Shown: positions 7,873-17,489, numbered from the stretch's first letter. The stretch is DNA of 64,000 nt from CAWARU01 sp963805795 (GCA_963805795.1 CAWDVG010000001.1:62001-126000), one strand, 5' to 3'. Made by a program: numbers and translations. The notes: generated from the sequence alone by a model not told the origin.

Positions 7873-9387
7873 ATGAGCAGACTTGTAAGATTCGACTGGG
7901 CAATGAAGTATTCTATGAGATCGAAACTATATCCCGTTATACTTTCAGGCGGCAGTGGAACACGCTTATGGCCGCTTTCTAGAGCGAGCTATCCTAAACA
8001 ATTTTTGAAATTAAATTCTGACAAAACCCTCTTACAAGAAACCGTTATTAGAGTGAATCAAACGGATCGTTTCCATGCACCATTAATAGTCAGCAATAGG
8101 GAACATCGGTTTATTGTGGCGGAACAATTACGCAGTTTGCAGGTTCAAACTCTAGATATTTTGCTTGAACCCGTGGGGCGCAATACTGCGCCTGCCATTC
8201 TAGCAGCCGCCTTGCGATTAATAGCTGAAGATCCAAACGCTTTAATGTTGGTATTACCTTCCGATCATGTGATGTCTAATATAGTTCCCTTCTTAGATTG
8301 TTTGTTTGAGGCCGCGACTATTGCAGCCGCAGAACAATTCGTTACTTTTGGTATTAAAGCAACAAAACCAGAGACAGGCTATGGATATTTGCATCGCGGC
8401 GAGCTATGCAAAAATAGTCAATCGGTATATCAATTACAAGCATTTGTGGAAAAGCCCAATGTTGAAATGGCTCAAGAATTTATAGCGTCTGGAAATTATT
8501 GTTGGAACGCGGGTATTTTTTTGCTAAGTGCAAAACAGGTTATAGAAGAAATGTCTATTTTATACCCTGAAACCGTTGCTGCATGTCGGCAGTCGTTGCA
8601 GCTTGCTAAAAAAGATTTAGATTTTCTGCATTTAGATTTATTATCTTTTGAACAGTGCATCAACCAGTCAATAGATTATGCCCTTCTTGAAAAAACGAAA
8701 CGTATTGCCATGGTTCCCTTAGATTGCAATTGGAATGATATCGGATCCTGGTCTGCAGTCTGGGAACAATCTGAGAAAGATTCGCATGGCAATGTTGTCA
8801 AGGGTGATGTTTTGTTAGAGCAGGTTAAAAATTCTTATATCCATAGCGAGGGGCCATTGGTTGCTGTTTTAGGATTAGATGATATTATTGTGGTGGCGAC
8901 GAACGATGCCCTATTAATTGTTTCAAAAGAAAACGCGCAGGATCTTAAAAATATAACTCAAAGTTTACAAGCTCAAAAAAGACAAGAGTTGTTACAGCAT
9001 CCTGTGGTTTTACGTCCTTGGGGATCTTATCAAGTCATTGATTCAGGCAAAAATTTTCAAGCAAAACGTTTAGTCGTGAAGCCTGGACAGAAACTTTCTT
9101 TGCAAAAGCATCAATATCGATCAGAACATTGGGTGGTTGTGCAGGGAACAGCTTCAGTGATTAATGGAGAAAGAGAATTTTTATTGAAACAGAATGAATC
9201 GACTTATATTCCAGCGGGGGTCATTCATCGTTTGGAAAATGGTGAATCAAGCGATTTAGAAATTATTGAAGTGCAATCGGGTGAATATTTAGGGGAAGAT
9301 GACATCATTCGTTATGATGATATTTATAACCGAACATCACAAAATTCAATTGCGGATAAAATTGAGGGCAAAGTAGAACATGTCTAA
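7873..9387 (+). CDS. manC: Mannose-1-phosphate guanylyltransferase / mannose-6-phosphate isomerase
   Basis: A bifunctional enzyme giving GDP-mannose: a type II phosphomannose isomerase (fructose-6-P to mannose-6-P) and a GDP-mannose pyrophosphorylase. The N-terminal pyrophosphorylase half has ILSGGSGTRLWPLSR and YPKQFL, then FVEKP. The C-terminal cupin half has RPWGSYQVID, LQKHQYRSEHW and YIPAGVIHRLEN. Length is about 504 residues, slightly over the usual size of about 470-480. The native start would be near ATG 7915 (MRSKLYPVIL). The 14 residues before it (MSRLVRFDWAMKYS) match the beginning of an Rpn-type nuclease/transposase, a remnant of which lies at 22485-22595. The ribosome-binding site AAAGAGGAA fits the upstream start, so the foreign leader is probably translated. 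It overlaps gmd by 8 bp. Confidence 0.95.
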   Translation: MSRLVRFDWAMKYSMRSKLYPVILSGGSGTRLWPLSRASYPKQFLKLNSDKTLLQETVIRVNQTDRFHAPLIVSNREHRFIVAEQLRSLQVQTLDILLEPVGRNTAPAILAAALRLIAEDPNALMLVLPSDHVMSNIVPFLDCLFEAATIAAAEQFVTFGIKATKPETGYGYLHRGELCKNSQSVYQLQAFVEKPNVEMAQEFIASGNYCWNAGIFLLSAKQVIEEMSILYPETVAACRQSLQLAKKDLDFLHLDLLSFEQCINQSIDYALLEKTKRIAMVPLDCNWNDIGSWSAVWEQSEKDSHGNVVKGDVLLEQVKNSYIHSEGPLVAVLGLDDIIVVATNDALLIVSKENAQDLKNITQSLQAQKRQELLQHPVVLRPWGSYQVIDSGKNFQAKRLVVKPGQKLSLQKHQYRSEHWVVVQGTASVINGEREFLLKQNESTYIPAGVIHRLENGESSDLEIIEVQSGEYLGEDDIIRYDDIYNRTSQNSIADKIEGKVEHV

Positions 9388-10537
9388 ACTATGGAACGAA
9401 TCAAAAAAAATGAATGAATCAAAAAAAATGAATGAATCGAACAAATTGAATGAGTCAAAAAATAGAAAAGTGGCCTTAATTACAGGCATAACCGGTCAAG
9501 ATGGTGCCTATTTGGCTGAGTTGCTTCTGAATAAAGGATATATTGTGCATGGTATTAAAAGGAGGTCTTCTTCTTTTAATACGGGCCGGATTGATCATCT
9601 CTATCAGGATCCCCATGAAAAAGGCGATATTCGCTTTCACTTGCATTATGGAGACATGACAGACGCAACCAATTTAATTCGTATTATCCAAGAAACCAAA
9701 CCTATGGAGATTTATAATCTGGCTGCCCAAAGTCATGTGCAAGTGAGTTTTGAAACGCCAGAATACACGGCCAATTCTGATGCTTTAGGAACCTTAAGAA
9801 TATTAGAAGCGATACGCATTTTAGGTTTAGAAAATACGACGCGGTTTTATCAGGCTTCTACTTCAGAATTGTATGGTAAAGTACAGGAAACCCCCCAAAG
9901 TGAAACCACGCCATTTTATCCTAGAAGCCCCTATGCCGCTGCTAAATTATATGCTTATTGGATAACGGTGAATTATCGAGAAGCCTACGGTTTCTATGCC
10001 TGCAACGGAATCTTGTTTAATCATGAAAGTCCTATTCGGGGTGAAACTTTTGTTTCCCGAAAAATCACCCGTGCAGTAGCAAATATAGCCTTAGGCTATC
10101 AAGAACAATTATATTTAGGTAATTTGGATGCTAAACGCGATTGGGGACATGCTAAAGATTACGTTGTGGGCATGTGGATGATGTTGCAGCAGGATACTCC
10201 CGAGGATTTTGTATTGGCCACCGGAGAAACGCATAGCGTAAGAGAGTTTGTGGAGCTTTCTTTTAAAGAAATTGGCAGAACGATAAAGTGGAAAAGCGAA
10301 GGTATTCATGAGCAAGGCTTGGATGCAGAAACCGGTCAAGTTTTAGTTAAGATTGACCCCCGTTATTTTCGGCCAACCGAGGTAGATTTATTGCTGGGAA
10401 ATCCTAGCAAGGCGCAGCAAAAATTAGGATGGCAGCATCAAACATCCTTTAAAAATTTGGTAAAAGAAATGGTTGCAGAAGATCTAAAAACCATGGAATT
10501 AGAAAAACATTATCGAAATCAATATGCAGAAATCTAG
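9380..10537 (+). CDS. gmd: GDP-mannose 4,6-dehydratase
   Basis: Converts GDP-D-mannose to GDP-4-keto-6-deoxy-mannose, the first step to GDP-L-fucose. It is an extended SDR fold with the glycine-rich GITGQDGAYLAELLL, the SSELYG-type catalytic region and the YAAAK active-site YxxxK motif, followed by NHESPIRGETFVSRKI, diagnostic for Gmd. Length is 385 residues. The first roughly 28 residues are an additional low-complexity leader of four NES(K/N)K-type repeats in front of the normal KVALITGITG start. It overlaps manC upstream and fcl downstream, so the three are co-translated. Confidence 0.95.
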   Translation: MSKLWNESKKMNESKKMNESNKLNESKNRKVALITGITGQDGAYLAELLLNKGYIVHGIKRRSSSFNTGRIDHLYQDPHEKGDIRFHLHYGDMTDATNLIRIIQETKPMEIYNLAAQSHVQVSFETPEYTANSDALGTLRILEAIRILGLENTTRFYQASTSELYGKVQETPQSETTPFYPRSPYAAAKLYAYWITVNYREAYGFYACNGILFNHESPIRGETFVSRKITRAVANIALGYQEQLYLGNLDAKRDWGHAKDYVVGMWMMLQQDTPEDFVLATGETHSVREFVELSFKEIGRTIKWKSEGIHEQGLDAETGQVLVKIDPRYFRPTEVDLLLGNPSKAQQKLGWQHQTSFKNLVKEMVAEDLKTMELEKHYRNQYAEI

Positions 10538-11483
10538 TATGCAGAAGCTTAATATATCCTTACAAGGTAAACGTATTTGGGTGGTGGGACATCGCGGCAT
10601 GGTGGGTTCTGCCTTGCTTAGACGATTGGCAAATGAAGATTGTCAACTGTTAACGGTTGATCGTCAACATTTAGATTTACGGCAGCAATTAGCAACAGAA
10701 GCTTGGATGGCAGAACATAAACCAGACATTATCTTTTTAGCCGCTGCTACCGTAGGTGGAATTGCTGCCAACGATAGCAGACCCGCAGAATTTATTTATG
10801 ATAATTTAGCCATTGCTTCTAATGTGATTAATGCTGCCTGGAAACAAAAAGTGCATAAATTACTCTTTTTGGGATCTTCTTGCATTTATCCAAAGTTTTC
10901 TGAACAACCCATCCCAGAATCTGCACTTATGTCTGGTGCTTTAGAACCAACCAACGAATGGTATGCAATTGCGAAAATAACAGGCGTTAAGTTGTGTCAG
11001 GCCTATCGGAAGCAATATGGTTGTGATTTTATTTCAGCTATGCCCACGAATTTATATGGAATGAATGATAATTTTCATCCAGAATATAGCCATGTGCTAC
11101 CTGCTATATTACATAAGGCCCATCAAGCTAAAATAAATCAAGCGCCACATTTTGAAGTTTGGGGTACTGGTAAGGCCAAGCGAGAATTTTTGTATGTTGA
11201 TGATTTAGCCGATGCCTCGGTATTCTTAATGCAACAGTATTCATCTCCTGAACCTATTAATGTAGGGGTTGGTGATGATGTAAGTATTCAAGAGTTAACA
11301 GCGATAATATCCAAAGTGGTTGGTTTTAAGGGGAGCGTTGTTTATGACAACAGCAGGCCCGATGGCACCCCCAGAAAGTTATTGAATGTAGAAAAACTGT
11401 CAGCCTTAGGATGGCAGGCTAAAACTTCTCTGGAGGAGGGATTAAAACTGACTTATCAATGGTATCAAGAGCAGTTTGTGTAG
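10524..11483 (+). CDS. fcl: GDP-L-fucose synthase
   Basis: The epimerase/reductase that turns the Gmd product into GDP-L-fucose with NADPH. SDR fold with VVGHRGMVGSALLRRL, the SSCIYPK segment and the YAIAK catalytic YxxxK motif, then PTNLYGMNDNF, all typical of Fcl/WcaG. The length of 319 residues is normal. The ATG at 10524 overlaps gmd by 14 bp; a second in-frame ATG at 10539 is possible. Together with manC and gmd it completes the GDP-L-fucose pathway, implying fucose or a related 6-deoxy sugar in the surface glycan. Confidence 0.95.
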   Translation: MQKSSMQKLNISLQGKRIWVVGHRGMVGSALLRRLANEDCQLLTVDRQHLDLRQQLATEAWMAEHKPDIIFLAAATVGGIAANDSRPAEFIYDNLAIASNVINAAWKQKVHKLLFLGSSCIYPKFSEQPIPESALMSGALEPTNEWYAIAKITGVKLCQAYRKQYGCDFISAMPTNLYGMNDNFHPEYSHVLPAILHKAHQAKINQAPHFEVWGTGKAKREFLYVDDLADASVFLMQQYSSPEPINVGVGDDVSIQELTAIISKVVGFKGSVVYDNSRPDGTPRKLLNVEKLSALGWQAKTSLEEGLKLTYQWYQEQFV

Positions 11484-11512
11484 CGATTAGGCGCAAGTAA
11501 AAAAAATTTAAT

Positions 11513-12646
11513 ATGATAAAAGTAGTTCATCTTATTACAGGTCTAGGTATAGGGGGAGCTGAAAATCAGCTTTCCCAGTTTGTTATGCATTCTAGTCCTT
11601 TGCGCTTTAAACATGTCGTTATTTCTATTCAAGATCTGGGTCAACAGGGGCCTCAATTATTGCAAAAAGGCATTACTGTGCACACCCTCAATATGCGTCG
11701 AAACTCTATTTCTATTGCAGGTTTTTATCGGTTATATAAAATTTTGCAGAAAGAAAGACCTCATATTTTACAGACCTGGTTGTATCATGCCGATTTAGCG
11801 GGAATTTTAATGGGGAAATTATTAAAAATCCCTAAAATAATATGGAATATACGTTGTTCTAATATGGATCTGACCCAATATTCTCGCTTAACAACAGTTG
11901 TCATAAAGTTATGTGCTTTTATTTCATTTTTACCAAAAGCCGTGATTGTTAATTCCAAAGCAGGACAAAAAACCCATGAGGCATTGGGTTATCGGGTGAA
12001 AAATTGGATAAACATCCCAAATGGCTTTAAGACAGACTATTTTAAACCCGATCAAAGCGCTCGAATTCGAATTCGATCTTCCTTAAAAATACAAAGTAAA
12101 ACATTGTTAATTGGCATGATTGCTCGTTTTGATCCGATGAAAAATCATTTTGGATTTTTAGCAGCTGCTCAAAAAATATTGAACCAAGTGCCTAATGCCC
12201 AATTTATGTTGGTTGGAACAGATCTAGATACAAGCAATGACATATTGATGCAAAAAATTAAGTCCTTGGGTCTTGCCTCTCATGTTTATTTGTTGGGCGC
12301 TCAAAAAGATATCCCGGCCATATTAAATGCATTGGATTTGTTGGTCCTACCATCTGCTTTTGGAGAAGGATTTCCCAATGTGTTGGGGGAAGCCATGGCT
12401 TGTTGCGTACCTTGTGTAGCAAGTAGGGTTGGGGATTCAGAATTGATTATTGGCGATACAGGTATCGTTGTTAAGCCTTCTGATCCAGATGCTTTAGCTA
12501 AAGCGATGAGTGAAATATTAAAATTAGATGCAGGAGAACGACAACACTTAGGAAAATTAGCACGGCAGCGTATTATTGAGAATTATGATTTTCCTTATAT
12601 GATCAAACAATATGAGACAGTATACGAGAATTTATGTGCGGAATAA
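11513..12646 (+). CDS. GT4 family glycosyltransferase
   Basis: A 377-residue GT-B fold enzyme. It opens with VVHLITGLGIGGAENQLSQF, the usual acceptor-side start of GT4 enzymes. The C-terminal half has GFPNVLGEAMACCVPCVASRVGD, which carries the E-x7-E-like donor-binding motif. It retains sugar configuration and uses a nucleotide-sugar donor, possibly GDP-linked given its place behind fcl. The end overlaps the AsnB-type gene by 13 bp. Confidence 0.9.
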   Translation: MIKVVHLITGLGIGGAENQLSQFVMHSSPLRFKHVVISIQDLGQQGPQLLQKGITVHTLNMRRNSISIAGFYRLYKILQKERPHILQTWLYHADLAGILMGKLLKIPKIIWNIRCSNMDLTQYSRLTTVVIKLCAFISFLPKAVIVNSKAGQKTHEALGYRVKNWINIPNGFKTDYFKPDQSARIRIRSSLKIQSKTLLIGMIARFDPMKNHFGFLAAAQKILNQVPNAQFMLVGTDLDTSNDILMQKIKSLGLASHVYLLGAQKDIPAILNALDLLVLPSAFGEGFPNVLGEAMACCVPCVASRVGDSELIIGDTGIVVKPSDPDALAKAMSEILKLDAGERQHLGKLARQRIIENYDFPYMIKQYETVYENLCAE

Positions 12647-14613
12647 CCGGTTTTTGGAATTTTAAGCAACAAACTTTGCCTCTTCCACCCAGTGAAATTA
12701 TTCAAAAAATGACTGATGCTATTTCACATCGCGGTCCAGATTCTGAAGGATTTTGGTGGGATGAGCCTGCAAGCCTTTATTTTGGACACAGGCGCTTGGC
12801 GGTTATTGATTTGTCTATGGCAGGGCATCAGCCGATGATCTCTCGTTCTGGGCTTTCAGTTCTTTCGTATAATGGAGAAATTTATAATAGTGATGAGCTA
12901 AGAAAGCAATTAATAGAAGCGGGTTGTCAATTCAAAGGTTATTCTGACACAGAGATTATTCTGGAAGCTTGTGAACGTTGGGGTGTAGAAAAAACGGCCA
13001 AAAGTTTAATTGGGATGTTCGCTTTTGCTTTTTGGGATAGTAAAGCACAGCAGTTGACGTTGGTGCGAGATCGCGTTGGAAAAAAACCGCTATATTGGGG
13101 GCAACATCAAGGAACTCTATTATTTGCTTCAGAATTAAAAGCTTTAACTGCCTATCCAGGTTGGTTTGGCCATATTAACCGGGATGCTTTAGCGGCTTAT
13201 TTTGATTTTAATTATGTGCCTACCCCACTTTGTATTTATGAAGGATTTCAGAAATTAAAACCAGGATCTCTGCTTTGTATAGATGCCTCTGGTAAAATAG
13301 AGGAATCGACTTATTGGGATTTTACTCAAATTGCCACAACTGCCAGGGCAGCACAGGATTTTCGTTCAGAAGCAGAGATTGAAGAATCCTTGGATGTTTT
13401 ATTAAGAGATGCTGTGAAACGCCGTATGTTTTCGGATGTTCCATTGGCTGCTTTTTTATCTGGCGGAATTGATAGCTCTTTAATTCTAGCATTAATGCAG
13501 GCCGAAAGTTCTAAAGCGGTTAAATCTTTTTCTATTGGCTTTTATGAATCGGGATATAATGAAGCCACTTATGCTGCTGCCGTTGCTAAACATTTAGGCA
13601 CAGATCATCATGAACTTTATTTACATTCAGAAGAAGCCATGAATGTTATCCCAAATCTACCTGATTTTTTTGATGAACCTTTTGCAGATGTTTCACAAAT
13701 TCCAACATTTTTAGTTTCAAAATTAGCCCGGCAACAGGTTACGGTTAGTTTATCTGGAGATGGAGGAGATGAGTTGTTTGCCGGATATAATCGTTATCTC
13801 TTCGGTCATAAACTCTGGAGCATACTTTCTAAAATTCCAAGACCCATTCGCGCCCTGGCAGAAAAAAGTTTACTTTCTATTTCGCCGGCTACTTGGGATA
13901 AGGTGGCCTCTAGTTTACCTATTCTCCAAAAGCAAGCTCGTTTCGGCGATAAAATGCATAAATTGTCTGGCCTGCTTTCAGCTGCTCATTACGAAGAATT
14001 TTATCATCTTGCGGTGAGCCATTGGGGAAAATCTCATGTGCTATTGAAAGAGTACCCTAACCGTAACCCTAATTCTAACCAAAACCATAATCTTATAGAC
14101 CGCCACTGCAATGGAAGCAGTAGAAAACAACATAATCCTAATTTTAGTTTTGTGGAATATATGCAATATATGGATACTTTAACCTATCTGCCAGATGATA
14201 TTTTAACAAAAGTAGATAGAGCCAGCATGGCTGTCAGTTTAGAAGCGAGAACTCCTTTTTTAGATCATCGGGTCATAGAATTTGCCTGGACTTTGCCCAT
14301 GAATATGAAAATTCGCAATGGGAAAGGGAAGTGGTTGTTGAGATCGTTATTAAATCGCTATGTTCCATCAAAGCTGATAGAAAGACCCAAAATGGGTTTT
14401 GGTGTTCCCATTGATACTTGGTTACGCGGGCCCTTGCGAGACTGGGCGGAAGATTTATTATCCGAAAGAGCGCTATCAAAAGATGACTTATTAAATCCAG
14501 CACCGATTCGTCAACGCTGGCAAGAGCATCTATCCGGGAAACGCAATTGGCAGTATTCGCTCTGGGGAGTGCTGATGTTTCAAACTTGGCGCAATAAATG
14601 GAGTGCAAAATAA
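12634..14613 (+). CDS. asnB: Asparagine synthase-type glutamine amidotransferase, copy 1
   Basis: A class II glutamine amidotransferase with the N-terminal nucleophile Cys2 (MCGITGF), HRGPDSEGF and SYNGEIYN in the glutaminase domain, and the ATP-binding AFLSGGIDSSL loop in the synthetase domain. Length is 659 residues, longer than E. coli AsnB. About residues 473-505 hold an Asn-rich low-complexity insertion (PNRNPNSNQNHN). Placement inside a glycan operon suggests it amidates a uronic acid or a glycan precursor rather than only making asparagine; that is an inference. A second copy lies at 18955-20961. Confidence 0.88.
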   Translation: MCGITGFWNFKQQTLPLPPSEIIQKMTDAISHRGPDSEGFWWDEPASLYFGHRRLAVIDLSMAGHQPMISRSGLSVLSYNGEIYNSDELRKQLIEAGCQFKGYSDTEIILEACERWGVEKTAKSLIGMFAFAFWDSKAQQLTLVRDRVGKKPLYWGQHQGTLLFASELKALTAYPGWFGHINRDALAAYFDFNYVPTPLCIYEGFQKLKPGSLLCIDASGKIEESTYWDFTQIATTARAAQDFRSEAEIEESLDVLLRDAVKRRMFSDVPLAAFLSGGIDSSLILALMQAESSKAVKSFSIGFYESGYNEATYAAAVAKHLGTDHHELYLHSEEAMNVIPNLPDFFDEPFADVSQIPTFLVSKLARQQVTVSLSGDGGDELFAGYNRYLFGHKLWSILSKIPRPIRALAEKSLLSISPATWDKVASSLPILQKQARFGDKMHKLSGLLSAAHYEEFYHLAVSHWGKSHVLLKEYPNRNPNSNQNHNLIDRHCNGSSRKQHNPNFSFVEYMQYMDTLTYLPDDILTKVDRASMAVSLEARTPFLDHRVIEFAWTLPMNMKIRNGKGKWLLRSLLNRYVPSKLIERPKMGFGVPIDTWLRGPLRDWAEDLLSERALSKDDLLNPAPIRQRWQEHLSGKRNWQYSLWGVLMFQTWRNKWSAK

Positions 14614-14952
14614 ATGTCTAAATACCTGGCTTTAATTATCTGTGTGATATGTATATCTGCTGGCCAAGTGTTGTTTAAACTGAGTGCAAATAGCCTTCGA
14701 GAATCAGTTTCTATCTGGGGGTTATTTTTAAATCCAATATTTATCTTGGCAGTAATATTATATGGTTTAACGACTATTGGCTGGGTTTGGTGTTTGCAAG
14801 AAGTTCCTTTGAATCGTGCCTATGTATTTATGTCTTTGGCTTATATTATAGTTCCAGTTCTAGGTTTGCTGTTCTTTAAAGAAGCTTTAACAATTCGTTA
14901 TTTAATTAGCGTTATGTTGATCATGGCTGGGATTTTGTGCTCAATATTATAA
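14614..14952 (+). CDS. EamA/SMR-like four-helix membrane protein
   Basis: A 112-residue protein with four predicted membrane helices, of the half-size drug/metabolite transporter type. It starts immediately after the AsnB-type gene with no gap. Small proteins of this kind (ArnE/ArnF-like) can flip polyprenyl-linked sugars across the inner membrane. That role would fit the locus but is not proven by sequence. Confidence 0.75.
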   Translation: MSKYLALIICVICISAGQVLFKLSANSLRESVSIWGLFLNPIFILAVILYGLTTIGWVWCLQEVPLNRAYVFMSLAYIIVPVLGLLFFKEALTIRYLISVMLIMAGILCSIL

Positions 14953-14987
14953 AAAAATATCCAGAAATTTGCCATTATCCATTATAT

Positions 14988-16011
14988 GGTCCGGCTTTGA
15001 CCCCATTCCTGGAGTGATTATGGGAATACTGTCATATCAAACTTTTTCCAATATTTCTGCATTAAAAATTATTGGCGATGTCAAAACGGTTCTCAACGGT
15101 TTGGTTGAGGAAGGGAATATGCAGAAGGATGTTTTAAATCAGCTAAAATTTGCCTTAGGAGCTGGGAGCTTTACGGATTGTTCCTGTGTTGGCGAAAGTC
15201 TTGTCTTAAATAAAATTGGCTATAGCTGTTATCTTGATAATCATTCGGAGTTAATGACGAGTAAAGGTTCATCCGGGCTCAAAAGTCCCTTTTTAATGGG
15301 AATTGAATGGGATTGTCAGCCCAGCAGTTTGTTACAAATTGACTATCCCGAAGGGATATCGCTTCATGAATTGTTGGAGAATATAGGCGCAGAACTTCAT
15401 GCCTATGCATTTGTGGCCTGTCTTAAGTTTAATAATTTAGCCTGTACATATCTTAAAAAAGCTCCGATATTCAAAGAGAACATTAATGTACATGTTGCGC
15501 AATATTGGGCTAAAACCGAAGAATATCCTAAGTGTGATGCTTATTTATTTGGTGTGGTTATTAAAGAAAAGGGAAAACAAAAGTTCCCTGCTGAAATTCT
15601 AGAAAAGGCCTTCTATGTCAATCCTCAGGAGAAAAACAAGGGAAGCATCCTCAGCCATAGTCACGCGGCTTTAGTGAAAGAAGCTTCTTCTTTTGCTCAA
15701 TTAAAAACAGATTTACAATTCTATGAGCAGCTTGATCCAAATTCCGTCATCGGTGTTCGCCACGTTTTTACACAATCTATTGTGAATGAAGGTTTGTTTG
15801 CCCTATTTAAAATCACAGACATTAAAAATAATTAGGAAGTTATCCTTAAAATTTAAAATGAATTGCTCTATTGTCCGGCTTTGCCCCTCATAACTTCAGC
15901 TTAATCTTTAGCTCCTGCATTATTGGATCTCAGCTCATCTTCAAATGCAAGAGAGTATTTGAACAGATTTGTTCAGTTTTTTAAGTATATAGTCCGGCTT
16001 TGATCCCATTC
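14988..16011 (+). repeat. Three dispersed copies of a GTCCGGCTTTGA-CCCATTC motif
   Basis: The copies are at 14988-15010 (GGTCCGGCTTTGACCCC-ATTC), 15873-15887 (truncated, GTCCGGCTTTGCCCC) and 15992-16011 (GTCCGGCTTTGATCCCATTC), all in the same direction. They bracket the gene at 15020-15835. The 257 bp from 15836 to 16092 hold the second and third copies and a small perfect inverted repeat GTTGAC-N9-GTCAAC, with no gene. These look like footprints of a mobile element, but no transposase is present here. Confidence 0.65.
15020..15835 (+). CDS. Protein of unknown function, weakly acetolactate decarboxylase-like
   Basis: The ATG at 15020 is preceded by a good ribosome-binding site (GGAGTG); an upstream in-frame TTG at 14969 would read through the flanking repeat and is not preferred. 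The product is about 271 residues. The order ILSYQTFSNISALK, GAGSFTDCSCVGESLVLNKIGYSC, a central INVHVAQYW block and LSHSHAALV recalls acetolactate decarboxylase, where an HxH pair binds metal. This resemblance is from memory of the family pattern and is weak. The gene is bounded by direct repeats and is unrelated to its glycan neighbours. Confidence 0.5.
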   Translation: MGILSYQTFSNISALKIIGDVKTVLNGLVEEGNMQKDVLNQLKFALGAGSFTDCSCVGESLVLNKIGYSCYLDNHSELMTSKGSSGLKSPFLMGIEWDCQPSSLLQIDYPEGISLHELLENIGAELHAYAFVACLKFNNLACTYLKKAPIFKENINVHVAQYWAKTEEYPKCDAYLFGVVIKEKGKQKFPAEILEKAFYVNPQEKNKGSILSHSHAALVKEASSFAQLKTDLQFYEQLDPNSVIGVRHVFTQSIVNEGLFALFKITDIKNN

Positions 16012-16092
16012 TTCTTTATGTATGTTGACTTTCTTGTGGTCAACAGGATAAGTTATGTAGGTATATTGTTTAGTGCCTAAAGGACAAATATC

Positions 16093-17318
16093 ATGAAGCT
16101 TCCTATCGGTCAAAGTAATTTTCGAAACATTATTGAGGGTGGCTTTGAATTTGTTGATAAAAGCTTATTTATTCAGGATATTTTAGATGATACAGAAATT
16201 ATATTAATCACTCGTCCGAGAAGATTTGGGAAAACTCTAAACCTTTCTATGTTACAACATTTTTTTGCAAAGGAAGTTCTTGGGCAATCAACGCAAGGGT
16301 TATTTGACAATTTACGTACGCCAATACACAGTGGATATACGCATGGTTATTATGATGAAATGATTCAATTTATTCGCAATTTCTTAGGTAGAGCCTTAAA
16401 AGATAATTCTTATTTGTTTAAAGCAATATTAACTGGAATCTTAAGAATTACAAAGGAAAGCCTTTTTTCAGATTTAAATAATGTAGAAATATATTCTTTA
16501 CTCAGAAAAGGGTACAGCTCCTATTTCGGGTTTACAGAAGAAGAGGTTAAAGGTTTATTGTCGCGCTCGCAAATGAGTGACCAACTTGAATCTATTAAAG
16601 ATTGGTATAATGGTTATCAAATGGGAGATACCATTATTTATAATCCTTGGTCTATTATAAGTTGTCTAAAACAGGAAGGCACCTTAAAGCCCTACTGGGT
16701 TAATACTAGCGACAACACCCTCATCAGAGATTTAATTATCCGCTCATCTACGTATTTTAAATCACAATTCGAATCGTTATTGCTAGATAAACCTTTAGAA
16801 GTGGTCATCGATGAAAGGATGGCATTTCAATATTTGAAGTCAAATGAATCGGCTATTTGGAGTTTATTTTTAATGGCTGGTTATTTGAAGCCAGTATCTC
16901 AAAGAGAAACCGATCAAGGATTGTTTTGTAATCTAGCTATTCCTAATCGCGAAGTGCGCAATCTATATCGACAAATTATCGAGCGGTGGCTTTCAGATGG
17001 TCGAACTATTAACTGGTATAATCAATTTTTACAAGAATTACTGAATGGAAATGTTCCTTATCTTCAAAAATATTTAAATGCAATACTAATCCAAACAGCC
17101 AGTGTTCGCGATATTGCAAAAAATTAGGTGTTGTCATTGAGCTGAAAATTTCCGACAAGGAAAAACTAGAACAAGTTGCAAAAGCTGCTTTAAAGCAAAT
17201 TGAGGATAAGCATTACACAACAGAATTAATCACTCGGGAGGTGCAAAACATTTTAAAATTAGGTATCGCATTCTCTGGGAAACAGCTATTTATTGCCCAT
17301 AGTATGATCAAAAATTAA
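16093..17318 (+). pseudogene. AAA-ATPase-like / PD-(D/E)XK protein remnant (PF09820 type)
   Basis: The start MKLPIGQSNFRNI and the P-loop RPRRFGKTLNLSML are typical of the AAA-ATPase-like family (DUF1703) common in intracellular bacteria. At about residue 75 the protein jumps from LFDNL straight to TPIHSGYTHGYYDEM, so the roughly 100-residue stretch that normally carries Walker B (LIDEYD) is missing. Near 17114 another jump and frameshift occur. The nuclease tail (LGVVIELK, ALKQIEDKHY, IAFSGKQLFIAH) follows in a different frame to a stop at 17318. It is a decayed gene. Flanking repeats and a second remnant downstream suggest repeated insertion or recombination here. Confidence 0.8.
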
Positions 17319-17352
17319 TCTCAAGTCTTGAAAAGCATACCCCAATTGGCAG

Positions 17353-17484
17353 ATTACGGACAAAGGCTATACACAAGAATTAGTTGCTCGAGATATACAA
17401 GACATCCTCCTTCTTATGCGTGCAATTGCTCAATTATATCCTTTTAGGATAACCTTGGATAATATAAGGTATATGTCTAGTTGA
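17353..17484 (+). pseudogene. Second remnant of the same AAA-ATPase-like family tail
   Basis: The translation DKGYTQELVARDIQDILLL parallels DKHYTTELITREVQNILKL in the remnant just upstream, so this is another copy of the C-terminal nuclease region, with no start and no upstream domain. Confidence 0.55.
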
Positions 17485-17489
17485 TTTAT

